Of a stretch of DNA of 64,000 nt, positions 24,903 to 33,827 are shown one piece after another. Origin of the DNA: Mesorhizobium sp. (GTDB lineage Bacteria; Pseudomonadota; Alphaproteobacteria; Rhizobiales; Rhizobiaceae). The stretch is taken from contig SAQL01000029.1 of assembly GCA_004020645.1 (NCBI GenBank), positions 17,688-81,687 on the forward strand, read 5' to 3'. Numbering within the stretch: position 1 is the first letter of the stretch; every line of letters starts with the position of its first letter. The position numbers and the translations under genes are program-made. The notes beneath the pieces are model-generated. The model was not told the origin of the DNA, did no database searches, and worked only from the letters and a program-made list of their open reading frames with translations.

Positions 24903-26012
24903 ATGAACCAGGCATCGGATCAGGCACGTCCAACGCCCCGCGCGGGGATCATGGACATCGAAGCTTATGTGCCGGGCAAAAGCACGGCGCCGGCCGGCGT
25001 TGCCAAGATCCACAAATTGTCGTCGAACGAGAACCCGCTCGGCCCCTCGCCGAAGGCGATAGAAGCCGCGCGCGACGTCGCGGCCAAACTCGACATATAT
25101 CCCGACGGCACCGCCAGGCGCCTACGGGAGGCGATCGCCGAGGTGCATGGCCTTAACCCGGCGAACATCGTCTGTTCCAATGGTTCCGACGAGATTCTCG
25201 GCCTGCTTGCGCAGACCTATCTCGCGCCCGGCGATGAAGCTGTGATCACCGAACACGGCTTCATGGTCTACAAGATCTACATCCAGTCGGCAGGTGCTGT
25301 CCCGGTGTCGGTCAAGGAAACCAATGAGCGCGCCGATGTCGATGCGATCCTCGCTGCGGTGACGCCGCGCACCAGGATCATCTTCCTCGCCAATCCCAAC
25401 AACCCGACCGGCACCTATTTGCCGTTCCAGGAGGTGCGCCGCCTGCATGCCGGCCTGCCTCGAAACGTGCTTCTGGTGCTGGATGCAGCCTATGCCGAAT
25501 ATGTCCGCCGCAACGATTATGAAGCCGGCGTCGAACTGGTGGCTGGCGCGGAAAACGTGGTTATGACCCGCACCTTCTCCAAGCTCGGCCTCGGCGGCGC
25601 GCGGATCGGCTGGATGTACGCGCCGATGCATATCATCGACGCGATCAACCGCGTGCGAGGTCCCTTCAACGTCAACGCGACGGCGATCGAGGCCGGCATT
25701 GCCGCGATCCGCGACCGCACCCATGTCGAGCGCAGCGTGGCTCATAACGACACTTGGCTGCGATGGGTGAGCGAGGAACTGACCAAGCTCGGACTGCGGG
25801 TGACGCCGAGCGTCGGCAATTTCGTCCTCATCCACTTTCCCGAAGACAAAAAACATTCGGCGGCGGCTGCGGACGATTACCTCTCCGCGCGCGGCTATAT
25901 ATTGCGGCGCGTTTCCGGCTACGGCTTCCCCAATGCACTGCGCATGAGCATCGGCACCGAAGAGGCCAATCGCGGCGTTGTCGCCGCCCTCGCGACATTT
26001 CTGAAAAGCTAG
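24903..26012 (+). CDS. hisC: Histidinol-phosphate/aromatic aminotransferase
   Basis: 369 residues. PLP-dependent class I/II aminotransferase: LSSNENPLGPSP, NPNNPTGTY, PLP lysine in TRTFSKLGLGGARIG. Catalyses histidinol-phosphate transamination and in many bacteria also aromatic amino acids. The neighbour tyrC, six bases downstream, points to a role in tyrosine/phenylalanine synthesis. The ATG at 24903 was preferred over a GTG at 24873 that lies at the edge of the family D element. Confidence 0.92.
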   Translation: MNQASDQARPTPRAGIMDIEAYVPGKSTAPAGVAKIHKLSSNENPLGPSPKAIEAARDVAAKLDIYPDGTARRLREAIAEVHGLNPANIVCSNGSDEILGLLAQTYLAPGDEAVITEHGFMVYKIYIQSAGAVPVSVKETNERADVDAILAAVTPRTRIIFLANPNNPTGTYLPFQEVRRLHAGLPRNVLLVLDAAYAEYVRRNDYEAGVELVAGAENVVMTRTFSKLGLGGARIGWMYAPMHIIDAINRVRGPFNVNATAIEAGIAAIRDRTHVERSVAHNDTWLRWVSEELTKLGLRVTPSVGNFVLIHFPEDKKHSAAAADDYLSARGYILRRVSGYGFPNALRMSIGTEEANRGVVAALATFLKS

Positions 26013-26018
26013 AAGACC

Positions 26019-26954
26019 ATGGCATCACCGATGTTCGAAAAGATCGCGCTGGTCGGCATCGGCCTGATCGGCTCGTCGCTGGCCCGCGTAATCCATCGAG
26101 AAGGCCTTGCCCGCCACGTTGCCATCTCGACGCGCAGCGAAACGACGCTGGCGCGGGCGAAGGAACTTGGCCTCGGCTCCTCCTACGCGATGGATGCGAA
26201 AGAGGCGGTCCGCGATGCCGACCTGGTCATCGTTTCGGTGCCGGTCGGCTCTTCGGGTGAGGTCGCCGAGGAAATCGCACCGGCGCTGAAGCAGGGCGCC
26301 ATCCTCACCGATGTCGGCTCGACCAAGGCGTCGGTCATTGCGCAGATGCAACCGCATGTGCCTGCCGGCGTGCATTTCATTCCCGGCCACCCGCTGGCCG
26401 GCACTGAAAAATCGGGTCCGGACGCCGGCTTTGCCGAACTGTTCGAGAACCGCTGGTGCATCTTCACGCCGTTGCCCGGCACCGATCCGGCCACCTTGGA
26501 AAAGCTCTCGGAATTCTGGCGCCGCTGCGGCTCCAACATCGACACGATGGATCCCCAGCATCACGACATGACGCTGGCCATCGTCTCGCACCTGCCGCAC
26601 ATCATCGCCTATAACATCGTCGGCACCGCCGACGATCTGGAGTCGGTGACCAAGTCCGAGGTGATCAAATATTCGGCTTCCGGCTTTCGCGATTTCACCC
26701 GCCTTGCCGCGTCCGACCCGACGATGTGGCGGGACGTCTGCCTGCACAACAAGGATGCCATCCTCGAAATGCTGGCGCGGTTCTCGGAAGATCTGGCCTC
26801 GCTGCAGCGGGCGATCCGCTGGGGCGACGGCGAAAAGCTGTTCGACCTGTTCACCCGAACCCGCGCCGTCCGCCGCTCGATCATCGAGGCCGGCCAGGAC
26901 ATCGACGTACCGGACTTTGGCCGGCAGGCAGTCGAGCACCCAGCCAAGGGATAG
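26019..26954 (+). CDS. tyrC: Prephenate/arogenate (cyclohexadienyl) dehydrogenase
   Basis: 311 residues. NAD(P)-dependent oxidative decarboxylation of prephenate or arogenate in tyrosine synthesis. Rossmann motif LVGIGLIGSSLARV near the N-terminus, catalytic HPLAGTEKSGPDAG and the second conserved His region HHDMTLAIVSHLPH. Cotranscribed with hisC. The stop codon TAG is the first triplet of a family C repeat. Specificity between prephenate and arogenate cannot be decided by eye. Confidence 0.93.
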   Translation: MASPMFEKIALVGIGLIGSSLARVIHREGLARHVAISTRSETTLARAKELGLGSSYAMDAKEAVRDADLVIVSVPVGSSGEVAEEIAPALKQGAILTDVGSTKASVIAQMQPHVPAGVHFIPGHPLAGTEKSGPDAGFAELFENRWCIFTPLPGTDPATLEKLSEFWRRCGSNIDTMDPQHHDMTLAIVSHLPHIIAYNIVGTADDLESVTKSEVIKYSASGFRDFTRLAASDPTMWRDVCLHNKDAILEMLARFSEDLASLQRAIRWGDGEKLFDLFTRTRAVRRSIIEAGQDIDVPDFGRQAVEHPAKG

Positions 26955-27054
26955 AGCATCGGACCCAAAAGTGGGTACCGGTTTTGGGAAAATCCGACGC
27001 TCAAACAAAAAGCTAGAGCGGCGGTACGATTCGATTTTGAAAGCCCGCCGCTGG
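26952..27054. repeat. Two-hairpin palindromic repeat family C, copy 1
   Basis: The first hairpin has GAGCATCGGA and TCCGACGCTC arms with CCCAAAAGTGGG and CCGGTTTTGGG inside. The linker is AAACAAAAAGCT. The second hairpin has AGCGGCGG and CCGCCGCT arms. The first three bases are the tyrC stop. It ends just before the convergent sugar kinase gene and may act as a two-way transcription barrier. Confidence 0.85.
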
Positions 27055-27055
27055 C

Positions 27056-27979
27056 TCAGGCCGGCCAGTGAGCCGCCATCATGGCCAGCGTTTCGGCCCT
27101 GTCCGGCGCGCCCAGCCTGCCGCCGAAGCGCAGGCATTTGAGCGCGGCGGCGGCGCTGGCAAAGCGCAATGTCCGTTCGATCGGCATGGCTTCCGCCAGC
27201 CCGACGGCAAAGGCGCCGTGAAACACGTCACCGGCGGCAAGTGTATCCACTGCCTTGATCCTTGGCGCCGCGACATGGCGCACGGACCCAGCCGAGCGGT
27301 CGAACCACCAGCTTCCCGCCGCGCCGCCGGTCACCGCGACAAACGCATCGGTGCGTCTGGCCAGCGCTTCACAGGCCTCTGGCGGGCCTCGCTCCTCGCC
27401 GCAGAGGATGAACGCCGCCGGCTCCGACGCGACGATGTGCGAGGCCAGCGGAAACAGGCGTTCCAGCACGTCCCGTGGCGCGGTGTCGGCGTCCAGTATG
27501 GCCGGACGGTCGATTGCGCGCGCCGCCGCCAAGGCCAAAGCTGCTGCGCCCGGCCAGCGCACATCGGCCAGGACGGCGTCGAATGCGGTGAGATTTTGAA
27601 TGGGGAGCGCCTCGGGGTCGGCCTGGGCGAGCTTGTCATAAAAAGGAACGATGATGCGCTCGCCATGCGTATCGACCAAGATAGCCGACAGTGCCGACCG
27701 CGCGCCGGTGACGCGCCGGACAAAGCTGCAATCGACGCCCTCGGCCTCGATCCCGGCGACCAGCTGATCGCCGACTAGGTCGTCGCCCGCGCTCGCCCAT
27801 AGCGATACGTCCGCGCTGAGGCGGCGTGCGGCGCAGGCCGCGCTCGAAGCCATGCCCGAGGCGATCTGGACGCCGTCGGATGCAATGAACTTGCCCTGAC
27901 GTGCCGGAAGCGTGTCGACGCTAAGGATCGTATCGAGCGTCAGCGCGCCAACACTCAGGAGCTTGACCGGGCTGTTCAT
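27056..27979 (-). CDS. PfkB-family sugar kinase
   Basis: 307 residues. Ribokinase fold: N-terminal VGALTLDTILSVDTLPARQGK, glycine pair near SGMASSAACAARRL, C-terminal catalytic DTLAAGDVFHGAFA with Asp as base and the anion hole. ATP-dependent phosphorylation of a sugar or nucleoside; substrate cannot be named from the sequence. The stop abuts repeat C1. Confidence 0.88.
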   Translation of the reverse strand: MNSPVKLLSVGALTLDTILSVDTLPARQGKFIASDGVQIASGMASSAACAARRLSADVSLWASAGDDLVGDQLVAGIEAEGVDCSFVRRVTGARSALSAILVDTHGERIIVPFYDKLAQADPEALPIQNLTAFDAVLADVRWPGAAALALAAARAIDRPAILDADTAPRDVLERLFPLASHIVASEPAAFILCGEERGPPEACEALARRTDAFVAVTGGAAGSWWFDRSAGSVRHVAAPRIKAVDTLAAGDVFHGAFAVGLAEAMPIERTLRFASAAAALKCLRFGGRLGAPDRAETLAMMAAHWPA

Positions 27980-28033
27980 CTATCTTCCTGTTTCATCATG
28001 ATATTTCGCCGAACTGGAGGTTGCAATCATGGT

Positions 28034-29032
28034 CTAATCGACCGGCTTGATCCTGCCCAGCGGGATAAAACCCAGCGAGGCCTTGCCCTTGACGACCTTG
28101 AGGGGCATCGACGGTTCGTTGCCAAGCAGTGCCAGCCCGGCAAAGCCGGTTTTGATCTGGCTCTTCTGCTCGGGAATGGCCTTGCCGAGGATTGCCGCCA
28201 CCGCCTTCGGATCGCTGAGCTTGATCATCAGGTCGGCGTCGATCAGCCCGTCGGCATCGACCGACACCGGTCCGGAAACGGTGACGCGCGCGCTCTCCGA
28301 CGACAGATCGAGCTTGCCGATATCCACCGCCTGGCCGCGCAGGCTCTCTGTTTGTGTCTTGATCAGCGCCACGCCGTTCTTCAGCGTCACGTCGCCACTG
28401 CCGTCGAGCGGCGGCAGCACGCGGCCATCGATCGCCCCTGGTTCGATTTCGAGATTGGTGAAACTCCCGGAATAGTCGATGTCCTGCCCGTTCGGACGCA
28501 GTTGTCCGGCCGCTGTCCCGGCGCTGAACAACTCGACCGGGTCTGTGCCATCCGCCGGATCGGTCTGGGCTGACAGGCCCTCGGCCTCCAGTGAAACGCG
28601 CCGGGGCAGCGGCCAGGACAGTTTGACGGTCGCTCGCAGATTATCCCAGTCGATCCACAGCGGCGCCATTCCCGGCACGGTGGCCCTGAGCGGGCCCCGC
28701 AGGTCGGCGCCGGGCGACAGGATCTGGGTGATGTGCGTGACGGCGTTGAGGCTGCCGAGCGAGGCGGCGACGTTCCTTTTGTCGTCCTGATAAGCCAGGC
28801 TGTCGCAGGAGATGGCGAAGCTCGAGGGATAGCCGCTGACCGTGAGATTGGCGCAGTCCGCCTCGATGCCATTGCCGTTGAGCTCGGCCACCGCTTTGTC
28901 GGCTTCGCTCTTGACCTTGTCCGCCAGGTAGAACCAGCCGGCGCTGTAGAGGCCGAACAGCACAAGGATGAAAGCGCCAAGCCAGAAGAGGCGGCGGCGA
29001 AAATTCGGCGGGCGCTCGTCACTTGACGTCAT
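28034..29032 (-). CDS. DUF2125 membrane-anchored protein
   Basis: 332 residues. One N-terminal span (LFWLGAFILVLFGLYSAGWFYLADKV) followed by a beta-rich periplasmic domain of the DUF2125 family (CANLTVSGYPSSFAISCDSLAYQD). The two Cys residues could form a disulfide. The start at 29030-29032 gives MTSSDERPPNFRRR before the span. The stop TAG is in a family A-like fragment (TAGACCATGATT). Function unknown. Confidence 0.82.
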   Translation of the reverse strand: MTSSDERPPNFRRRLFWLGAFILVLFGLYSAGWFYLADKVKSEADKAVAELNGNGIEADCANLTVSGYPSSFAISCDSLAYQDDKRNVAASLGSLNAVTHITQILSPGADLRGPLRATVPGMAPLWIDWDNLRATVKLSWPLPRRVSLEAEGLSAQTDPADGTDPVELFSAGTAAGQLRPNGQDIDYSGSFTNLEIEPGAIDGRVLPPLDGSGDVTLKNGVALIKTQTESLRGQAVDIGKLDLSSESARVTVSGPVSVDADGLIDADLMIKLSDPKAVAAILGKAIPEQKSQIKTGFAGLALLGNEPSMPLKVVKGKASLGFIPLGRIKPVD

Positions 29033-29148
29033 GCTGCGGCTCTCGCTAGCGCGTGTTGCAGAGGGGACTGTCGTTTCCGGCAACATCAGGTAGACGGAGA
29101 CGGATTGAAGAATACCGATTCCAGTGCGGTGCAACCAGGCTTGGCGAT

Positions 29149-29694
29149 ATGGGCGATTTTTGGGTTTTTGGCTACGGTTCGCTGATCTGGCGGCCGGGAT
29201 TTGCGCATGTCGAGACGCGGCGCGCCCGCCTCCACGGCTACCGCCGCTCGCTGTGCGTCTACTCCTTCGTGCATCGTGGCACGCGCGAACGGCCCGGCCT
29301 AGTGCTCGGCCTCGATCGTGGCGGCTCCTGCATCGGGTTGGCTTTCCGCGTCCCCGGCGATCTGCGCAACGAGGTCATCACCTATCTGCGCGAGCGCGAG
29401 TTGGTCACCAATGTCTATCGCGAGCGCATGCTTAGCATTCGCCTCGACAATGACGCTACGAACGGCGAGACGGATGGGGGCGAGACGGTCCCGGCGGTCG
29501 CCTATGTCGTCGATCGTGCCCACGAGCAATATGCCGGCGCGCTCGATGCTGCCGATGCGGCGACCGTCGTTCGCGGTGCCGTCGGCCAATCGGGAAAGAA
29601 CGAGGACTACGTGCTCAGCACGCTGGAGCACCTCGAGGCGCTGGGCATCCGCGACCACTGGCTGGAAGAGGTAGCGAAACGGATCGGGTCGTGA
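29149..29694 (+). CDS. Gamma-glutamylcyclotransferase (ChaC family)
   Basis: 181 residues. VFGYGSLIWRPGF is the substrate-binding signature of the ChaC/GGCT fold. The family cleaves gamma-glutamyl peptides such as glutathione to 5-oxoproline. Length and the motif VTNVYRERML match ChaC. The ATG at 29149 was preferred over an upstream TTG-started extension. Divergent from the DUF2125 gene. Confidence 0.9.
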   Translation: MGDFWVFGYGSLIWRPGFAHVETRRARLHGYRRSLCVYSFVHRGTRERPGLVLGLDRGGSCIGLAFRVPGDLRNEVITYLRERELVTNVYRERMLSIRLDNDATNGETDGGETVPAVAYVVDRAHEQYAGALDAADAATVVRGAVGQSGKNEDYVLSTLEHLEALGIRDHWLEEVAKRIGS

Positions 29695-29713
29695 TCTTCT
29701 TTCGTTGTTTGAC

Positions 29714-29772
29714 GATGATCCCGAAAACCGGTTCCCACTTTTTGCGTCGCTGTCCTTCGGTTCGGGATCATG
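29714..29772. repeat. Palindromic repeat family A between ChaC and the reductase
   Basis: GATGATCCCGAAAACCGGTT and a later TTCGGGATCATGG arm are inverted. The middle carries an extra segment GCGTCGCTGTCC compared with other copies. Confidence 0.7.
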
Positions 29773-29779
29773 GTCCGGG

Positions 29780-30760
29780 TTACATCCTGAAAATCTGCTT
29801 TCCGAGATCGGCGCGATCCAGGCTGTTTGTCACGGCGAGCTCGAACTCCGCCAGCGGATGGATGCCGCCGACAGGGACATGGAAATCGGGTCGGCCGAAG
29901 ATATCGACAATCTCGCGCAACACTTGCCGGTCGGCTTCGACAGGCGGCGAAAAGAAGTAGCGGTAGATATTTGCCCTGATCTCGAGGCCGCTCAGCAGCA
30001 CGTCGAAATTGTGCAGTTCGAAACGCTCGGTGCTCCTGCCGCCATTGATAACCATCTGCCCGCCCATCGCCAGGGTGCGGATCAACTCGCCACTGACAGG
30101 TCCGCCGACATTATCGATGATCCCGTTCAGCCCAGCGCCGTCGGTCATGTCCATGACTGCTTCCCTGATGCCGACCTTCAAACTCGACAGATCGAGGATG
30201 GCGGTGGCACCAAGCCCCTTCAGGTCCAGCCTGTCGCGAGATCGTCGCACGAGCGCAATCACGTTGATGCCGCGCCGTTGGGCGAACTGCATCACCATCG
30301 TCGAAACCGATGAATAGCCGGCCGTGACGGCCAGCCACTGTCCAGGCTGCACACGGGAATCCGCCAGCAGGTCCCAGGCGGTGATGGGGTTCACCATCTG
30401 CCCGGCGCGTTCGACCGGATAGCCGGCGGGCAGCGGGATCAGCCAAGCGGCCGGAACGGCGGCGTATTCAGCCCAGCTGTTGTAGTAGCTGAATGCGACA
30501 AGCGTGCCCGGTTTCAAGGCGACGTTCGCGCCCACGGCCTCGACAATGCCGGCGCCATGGTTTCCGGCGATCTGGCGGGGGAAATGCGGCTTCTTCGGTT
30601 CGGGATAGAGGTTCTGGATGAACAGAAAGTCGCCAGGGTTGATCGAGGCGGAGACCATCCTGAGCAGCACCTCACCGTCGCCGATTCGCGGCATGGGCAG
30701 GTCGCCGAGATAGAGCACGTCCTGCGGCGAGCCGATTGCGTCGAATACAACTGCTTTCAT
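29780..30760 (-). CDS. MDR-family oxidoreductase (MECR/enoyl reductase-like)
   Basis: 326 residues. Medium-chain dehydrogenase/reductase fold: INPGDFLFIQNLYPEP, AGNHGAGIVEAVG and a Rossmann segment near AVTAGYSSVSTMVMQFAQRRG. The cysteine ligands of zinc alcohol dehydrogenases are absent, so it resembles trans-2-enoyl-CoA reductase or quinone oxidoreductase. The ATG at 30760 gives MKAVVFDAIGSPQDV. It is divergent from a GlxA-type regulator that probably controls it. Confidence 0.87.
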   Translation of the reverse strand: MKAVVFDAIGSPQDVLYLGDLPMPRIGDGEVLLRMVSASINPGDFLFIQNLYPEPKKPHFPRQIAGNHGAGIVEAVGANVALKPGTLVAFSYYNSWAEYAAVPAAWLIPLPAGYPVERAGQMVNPITAWDLLADSRVQPGQWLAVTAGYSSVSTMVMQFAQRRGINVIALVRRSRDRLDLKGLGATAILDLSSLKVGIREAVMDMTDGAGLNGIIDNVGGPVSGELIRTLAMGGQMVINGGRSTERFELHNFDVLLSGLEIRANIYRYFFSPPVEADRQVLREIVDIFGRPDFHVPVGGIHPLAEFELAVTNSLDRADLGKQIFRM

Positions 30761-30882
30761 GGTGGTCTCCAATAAAGAGCGATCAGGCCATGCAATCTGG
30801 ATGCGGCCAGATTCGGAGGCACCGGTGTTTGCATCGGCGTCGCGGAACCTAAGGCCGCTGGCAAAAATCGGAATTGGCAGAT

Positions 30883-30911
30883 TTGACAATCTATGTGCTA
30901 AACTTGCCATA
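30883..30911 (+). promoter_or_regulatory. Candidate promoter/operator of the GlxA-type regulator
   Basis: TTGACA (30883-30888) is followed 17-18 bases later by CCATAG. A TTGGCA...TTGCCA inverted pair (30875-30909) spans the promoter and may be an operator shared with the divergent reductase gene. Confidence 0.45.
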
Positions 30912-30930
30912 GCTGTTCAAAGGAGCCATC

Positions 30931-31899
30931 TTGGACAATCGTCCCGTCCACGCCGTGATCTGGCTGCCGTCGACGTTCTATTCGGCTGTCGCCGCGACGC
31001 TTGTCGAAATGTTCGAGCTGGTGAACACCATTCGCGGTGCGCCGGCGATTTCCTTCGAATTCGTGGCACGGCAGGCCGACGCCACGACGACGCCTGGAAT
31101 CTCCTTTCACACCAGACGCGAACCCTCGCAGTGCATGGACCTGCTGATCCTGCTGGCCATGCCCGGCATGCAAATTCCGGAGCTTGTTGCCGCGCTGGAG
31201 GAAGAGAGCCGCCACGCCGCGCCGCTTATCGCAAGCGCGCAACGCGACGGCGCCATCATCGCCGCGCATTGCGGGGCCGGTTACTTCCTGGCAGACGCCG
31301 GTCTTCTCGACCGAAAGCGCGCGACGATCTCCTGGTGGCTGAAGACCGATGCCCAGCGCCGCTTTCCAAAGGTGCGTTGGGACGCTTCACGTGTGCTGAT
31401 CGGGGACGGACGGATCTATACTTGCGGCGGCGGCTTTTCAGGTCTGGAGCTCGGCAAGGCGCTTCTGCGGGACCTTGGCTTCGCCAGGGAGGAACCGCTG
31501 GTTCGCAAATTGCTGGTGCTGCCGCCGTCGCGGCAGATCCAGACACCCTACGAGTTCCCGCTCACCGATCTGCTGCCTTCGCAAGAGCCGTTCCGCGACC
31601 GGCTCGAAACTTTGTCCAGAAAACAGCTCGGAGCGCTCGACCTTGCCTTCCTTGGTGCGCAACTCGGTCTTTTGCCGCGAACGCTTGCGCGCCGGTTTTC
31701 CGATGAATTGCACACCACTCCCGGCCGATGGATCCAAGACCGGCGCCTTGAGGCCGCGAAAACACTTCTTGAAAGCACCAAACTCGGTATTTCGGAAATA
31801 TGTTACCAGGTCGGATACCGGGATACGGCCTCATTCAGCCGGCTTTTCAACCGCGTGGTCGGACTGCCGCCTGGTGAATACCGGCGCCAGAGCCAGTAG
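30931..31899 (+). CDS. GlxA-family AraC-type transcriptional regulator
   Basis: 322 residues. An N-terminal DJ-1/PfpI-like domain (VHAVIWLPSTFYSAVAATLVEMFELVN; AAHCGAGYFLADAGLLD) is followed by a C-terminal AraC HTH (RRLEAAKTLLESTKLGISEICYQVGYRDTASFSRLFNRVVGLPPGEYRR). It starts with TTG, supported by AGGAG five bases upstream. It likely senses a small molecule and controls the divergent reductase or itself. Confidence 0.9.
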   Translation: MDNRPVHAVIWLPSTFYSAVAATLVEMFELVNTIRGAPAISFEFVARQADATTTPGISFHTRREPSQCMDLLILLAMPGMQIPELVAALEEESRHAAPLIASAQRDGAIIAAHCGAGYFLADAGLLDRKRATISWWLKTDAQRRFPKVRWDASRVLIGDGRIYTCGGGFSGLELGKALLRDLGFAREEPLVRKLLVLPPSRQIQTPYEFPLTDLLPSQEPFRDRLETLSRKQLGALDLAFLGAQLGLLPRTLARRFSDELHTTPGRWIQDRRLEAAKTLLESTKLGISEICYQVGYRDTASFSRLFNRVVGLPPGEYRRQSQ

Positions 31900-31924
31900 A
31901 CATCGGCTGGAACGTGGAACGCGG

Positions 31925-31974
31925 CGGATCGCGCCCCGGATCGCGCCCCCGGATCGCGCCCCCGGATCGCGCCC
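31925..31974. repeat. GC-rich short tandem repeat
   Basis: Four direct copies of GGATCGCGCCCC, 12-13 bases each, lie between the regulator and the aldo/keto reductase gene. Variable C-run length suggests slippage. Confidence 0.85.
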
Positions 31975-32086
31975 TTGTGAAGCACTGGTCCGTCGGAAAG
32001 GGCCAGGCCTTTGATCTCGGCGCGGTGAGACCTAGGTAAGCGAGGGCTTTTCGCCCGCTCCTTTCCATTCCCCACGGAGATCAGTC

Positions 32087-33034
32087 TTGCAAAAACGTCG
32101 TCTCGGTCAAACCGACCTGTCCATCGCGCCGCTGGTTCTGGGCGGCAACGTCTTCGGCTGGACCGCCGACGAGAAAACCTCTTTCGACCTGCTCGACCGG
32201 TTCGTCAGCGCCGGCCTCAACGCCATCGACACCGCCGATTCCTATTCGCGCTGGGTTCCCGGCAACAAGGGCGGCGAATCCGAAACGATCATCGGCAAAT
32301 GGATGAAGAGCCGCGGCAACCGCGACAAGGTCGTGGTGATCACCAAGGTCGGGTCGGACATGGGGCAGGGCAGGAAAGATCTCTCCGCCGCCTATATCGA
32401 AAAGGCCATCGATGCGTCGCTGAAGCGGCTGCAGACCGATGTCATCGATCTCTATCTGTCGCACTGGCCGGACCCGACCACCCCCTACGAGGAAACGCTC
32501 GGCGCCTACCAAAAACTGCTCGCCAAGGGCAAGATCCGCCATGTCGGCGCCTCCAATCTCGACGCCGGCCAGTTGCGCGCCGCGCTCGACGTGGCAAGCC
32601 TGCGAGGCCTGCCGCGCTATGCGGTGCTGCAGCCGGAATACAATCTCTATGACCGCGCCTCCTTCGATGGGCCGCTCCGCGATCTGTGCATGGCCGAGGA
32701 TATCGGCGTCGTCACCTATTTCAGCCTCGCCAAAGGGTTTTTGAGCGGCAAATACCGCAGCGAAGCCGATCTCGGCAAAAGCGCGCGTGGCGACGGCGTG
32801 AAGGGCTACCTCAACGGGCGCGGCATGCGCATCGTGGCGGCACTCGACGCCGTATCGGGGCGTCACGCGGCCAAGCAGGCGGAAGTGGCGCTCGCTTGGG
32901 TGATCGCGCGGCCCGGCGTCACGGCGCCGATCGCCAGCGCCACGACGCTGGACCAGGTCGACAGCCTCGTCCGCGCTGCATCATTGAAGCTCAGTCCGGA
33001 CGATATCGCCGAGCTCGACAGCGCGAGTGCATAG
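32087..33034 (+). CDS. Aldo/keto reductase
   Basis: 315 residues, TIM-barrel NAD(P)H-dependent reductase. The catalytic Asp and Tyr are in DTADSYSRW, Lys in VVVITKVGS and His in YLSHWPDP. The NADP-binding C-terminal region ending LSPDDIAELDSAS is normal. The start is TTG with GGAG seven bases upstream. Substrate unknown; closest to the YajO/Tas-like group. Confidence 0.92.
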   Translation: MQKRRLGQTDLSIAPLVLGGNVFGWTADEKTSFDLLDRFVSAGLNAIDTADSYSRWVPGNKGGESETIIGKWMKSRGNRDKVVVITKVGSDMGQGRKDLSAAYIEKAIDASLKRLQTDVIDLYLSHWPDPTTPYEETLGAYQKLLAKGKIRHVGASNLDAGQLRAALDVASLRGLPRYAVLQPEYNLYDRASFDGPLRDLCMAEDIGVVTYFSLAKGFLSGKYRSEADLGKSARGDGVKGYLNGRGMRIVAALDAVSGRHAAKQAEVALAWVIARPGVTAPIASATTLDQVDSLVRAASLKLSPDDIAELDSASA

Positions 33035-33183
33035 ACGCCAGCGCGAAGCGGCGGCTTGATCAAACAGCAGCCAAGAACCGTGCGCGGCCTGCGCCCTAAG
33101 GCTCCCTGCACGATCGTTCAAGACGCGCCCTGGTCTGCCCTGCCATACCATTGCCCGCATCGCGCCTGGATACTGGTATACAG

Positions 33184-33801
33184 ATGGCCGAACTGGTCTT
33201 TTCCCATCCGGAACTATGGCAGCAATTGCTCGCGCTTGTGCTGGCATCGGCGGTCATGATGGGCAGTCCGGGGCCGGCGACGATAAGCGTCACCGCCGTT
33301 GGCGCCGCCTTCGGCCTGCGCGATTCGCTCCGCTACGCCTCGGGCATCATTCTTGGTACGGTCGCCGTGCTTTTGGTCGTGGCGACGGGCATTACGGTCA
33401 TGCTCGCCTCTGTGCCGAAGCTCACACCGCTCCTGGCGGTGGCATCCGCAGCCTACATCCTCTACCTCGCCTTCAAGATAGCAACGGCTCCGCCTCTGGC
33501 AGCGCGTACCGGCGGGGCGGCACGTCCCACATTCCTCGGCGGGTTTCTTCTGGCCGTCGCCAACCCGAAAGCCTATGTGGCGATTGCCGCCGTATTTGCC
33601 GGCACGTCGACCGCCGGTGAGCTCGATGCAGCCCTCAAGCTGGCGGTCCTCGCTTCGATGATCGTCGCCATCCATGTCCTGTGGCTTCTCGCCGGGGCAG
33701 CGTTTGCGCGCTTCCTGCGCAAACCCCTGGCCTCGCGGATCATCAATCTGACGTTCGCGGCGACCCTGGTTTTGACAACGGCGCTGGCTGTGATTCCCTA
33801 G
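33184..33801 (+). CDS. LysE-family amino acid exporter
   Basis: 205 residues, about six hydrophobic spans. MMGSPGPATISVTAVGAAFGLRDSLRYASGIILG is the LysE/RhtB N-terminal signature and FLLAVANPKAYVAIAAVFAG the second conserved block. It should export an amino acid or related compound at the inner membrane. The ATG at 33184 was chosen over one 11 codons upstream that precedes a non-family stretch. Confidence 0.9.
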   Translation: MAELVFSHPELWQQLLALVLASAVMMGSPGPATISVTAVGAAFGLRDSLRYASGIILGTVAVLLVVATGITVMLASVPKLTPLLAVASAAYILYLAFKIATAPPLAARTGGAARPTFLGGFLLAVANPKAYVAIAAVFAGTSTAGELDAALKLAVLASMIVAIHVLWLLAGAAFARFLRKPLASRIINLTFAATLVLTTALAVIP

Positions 33802-33827
33802 GGAATACTGCCGACCAAGCAGATGGT

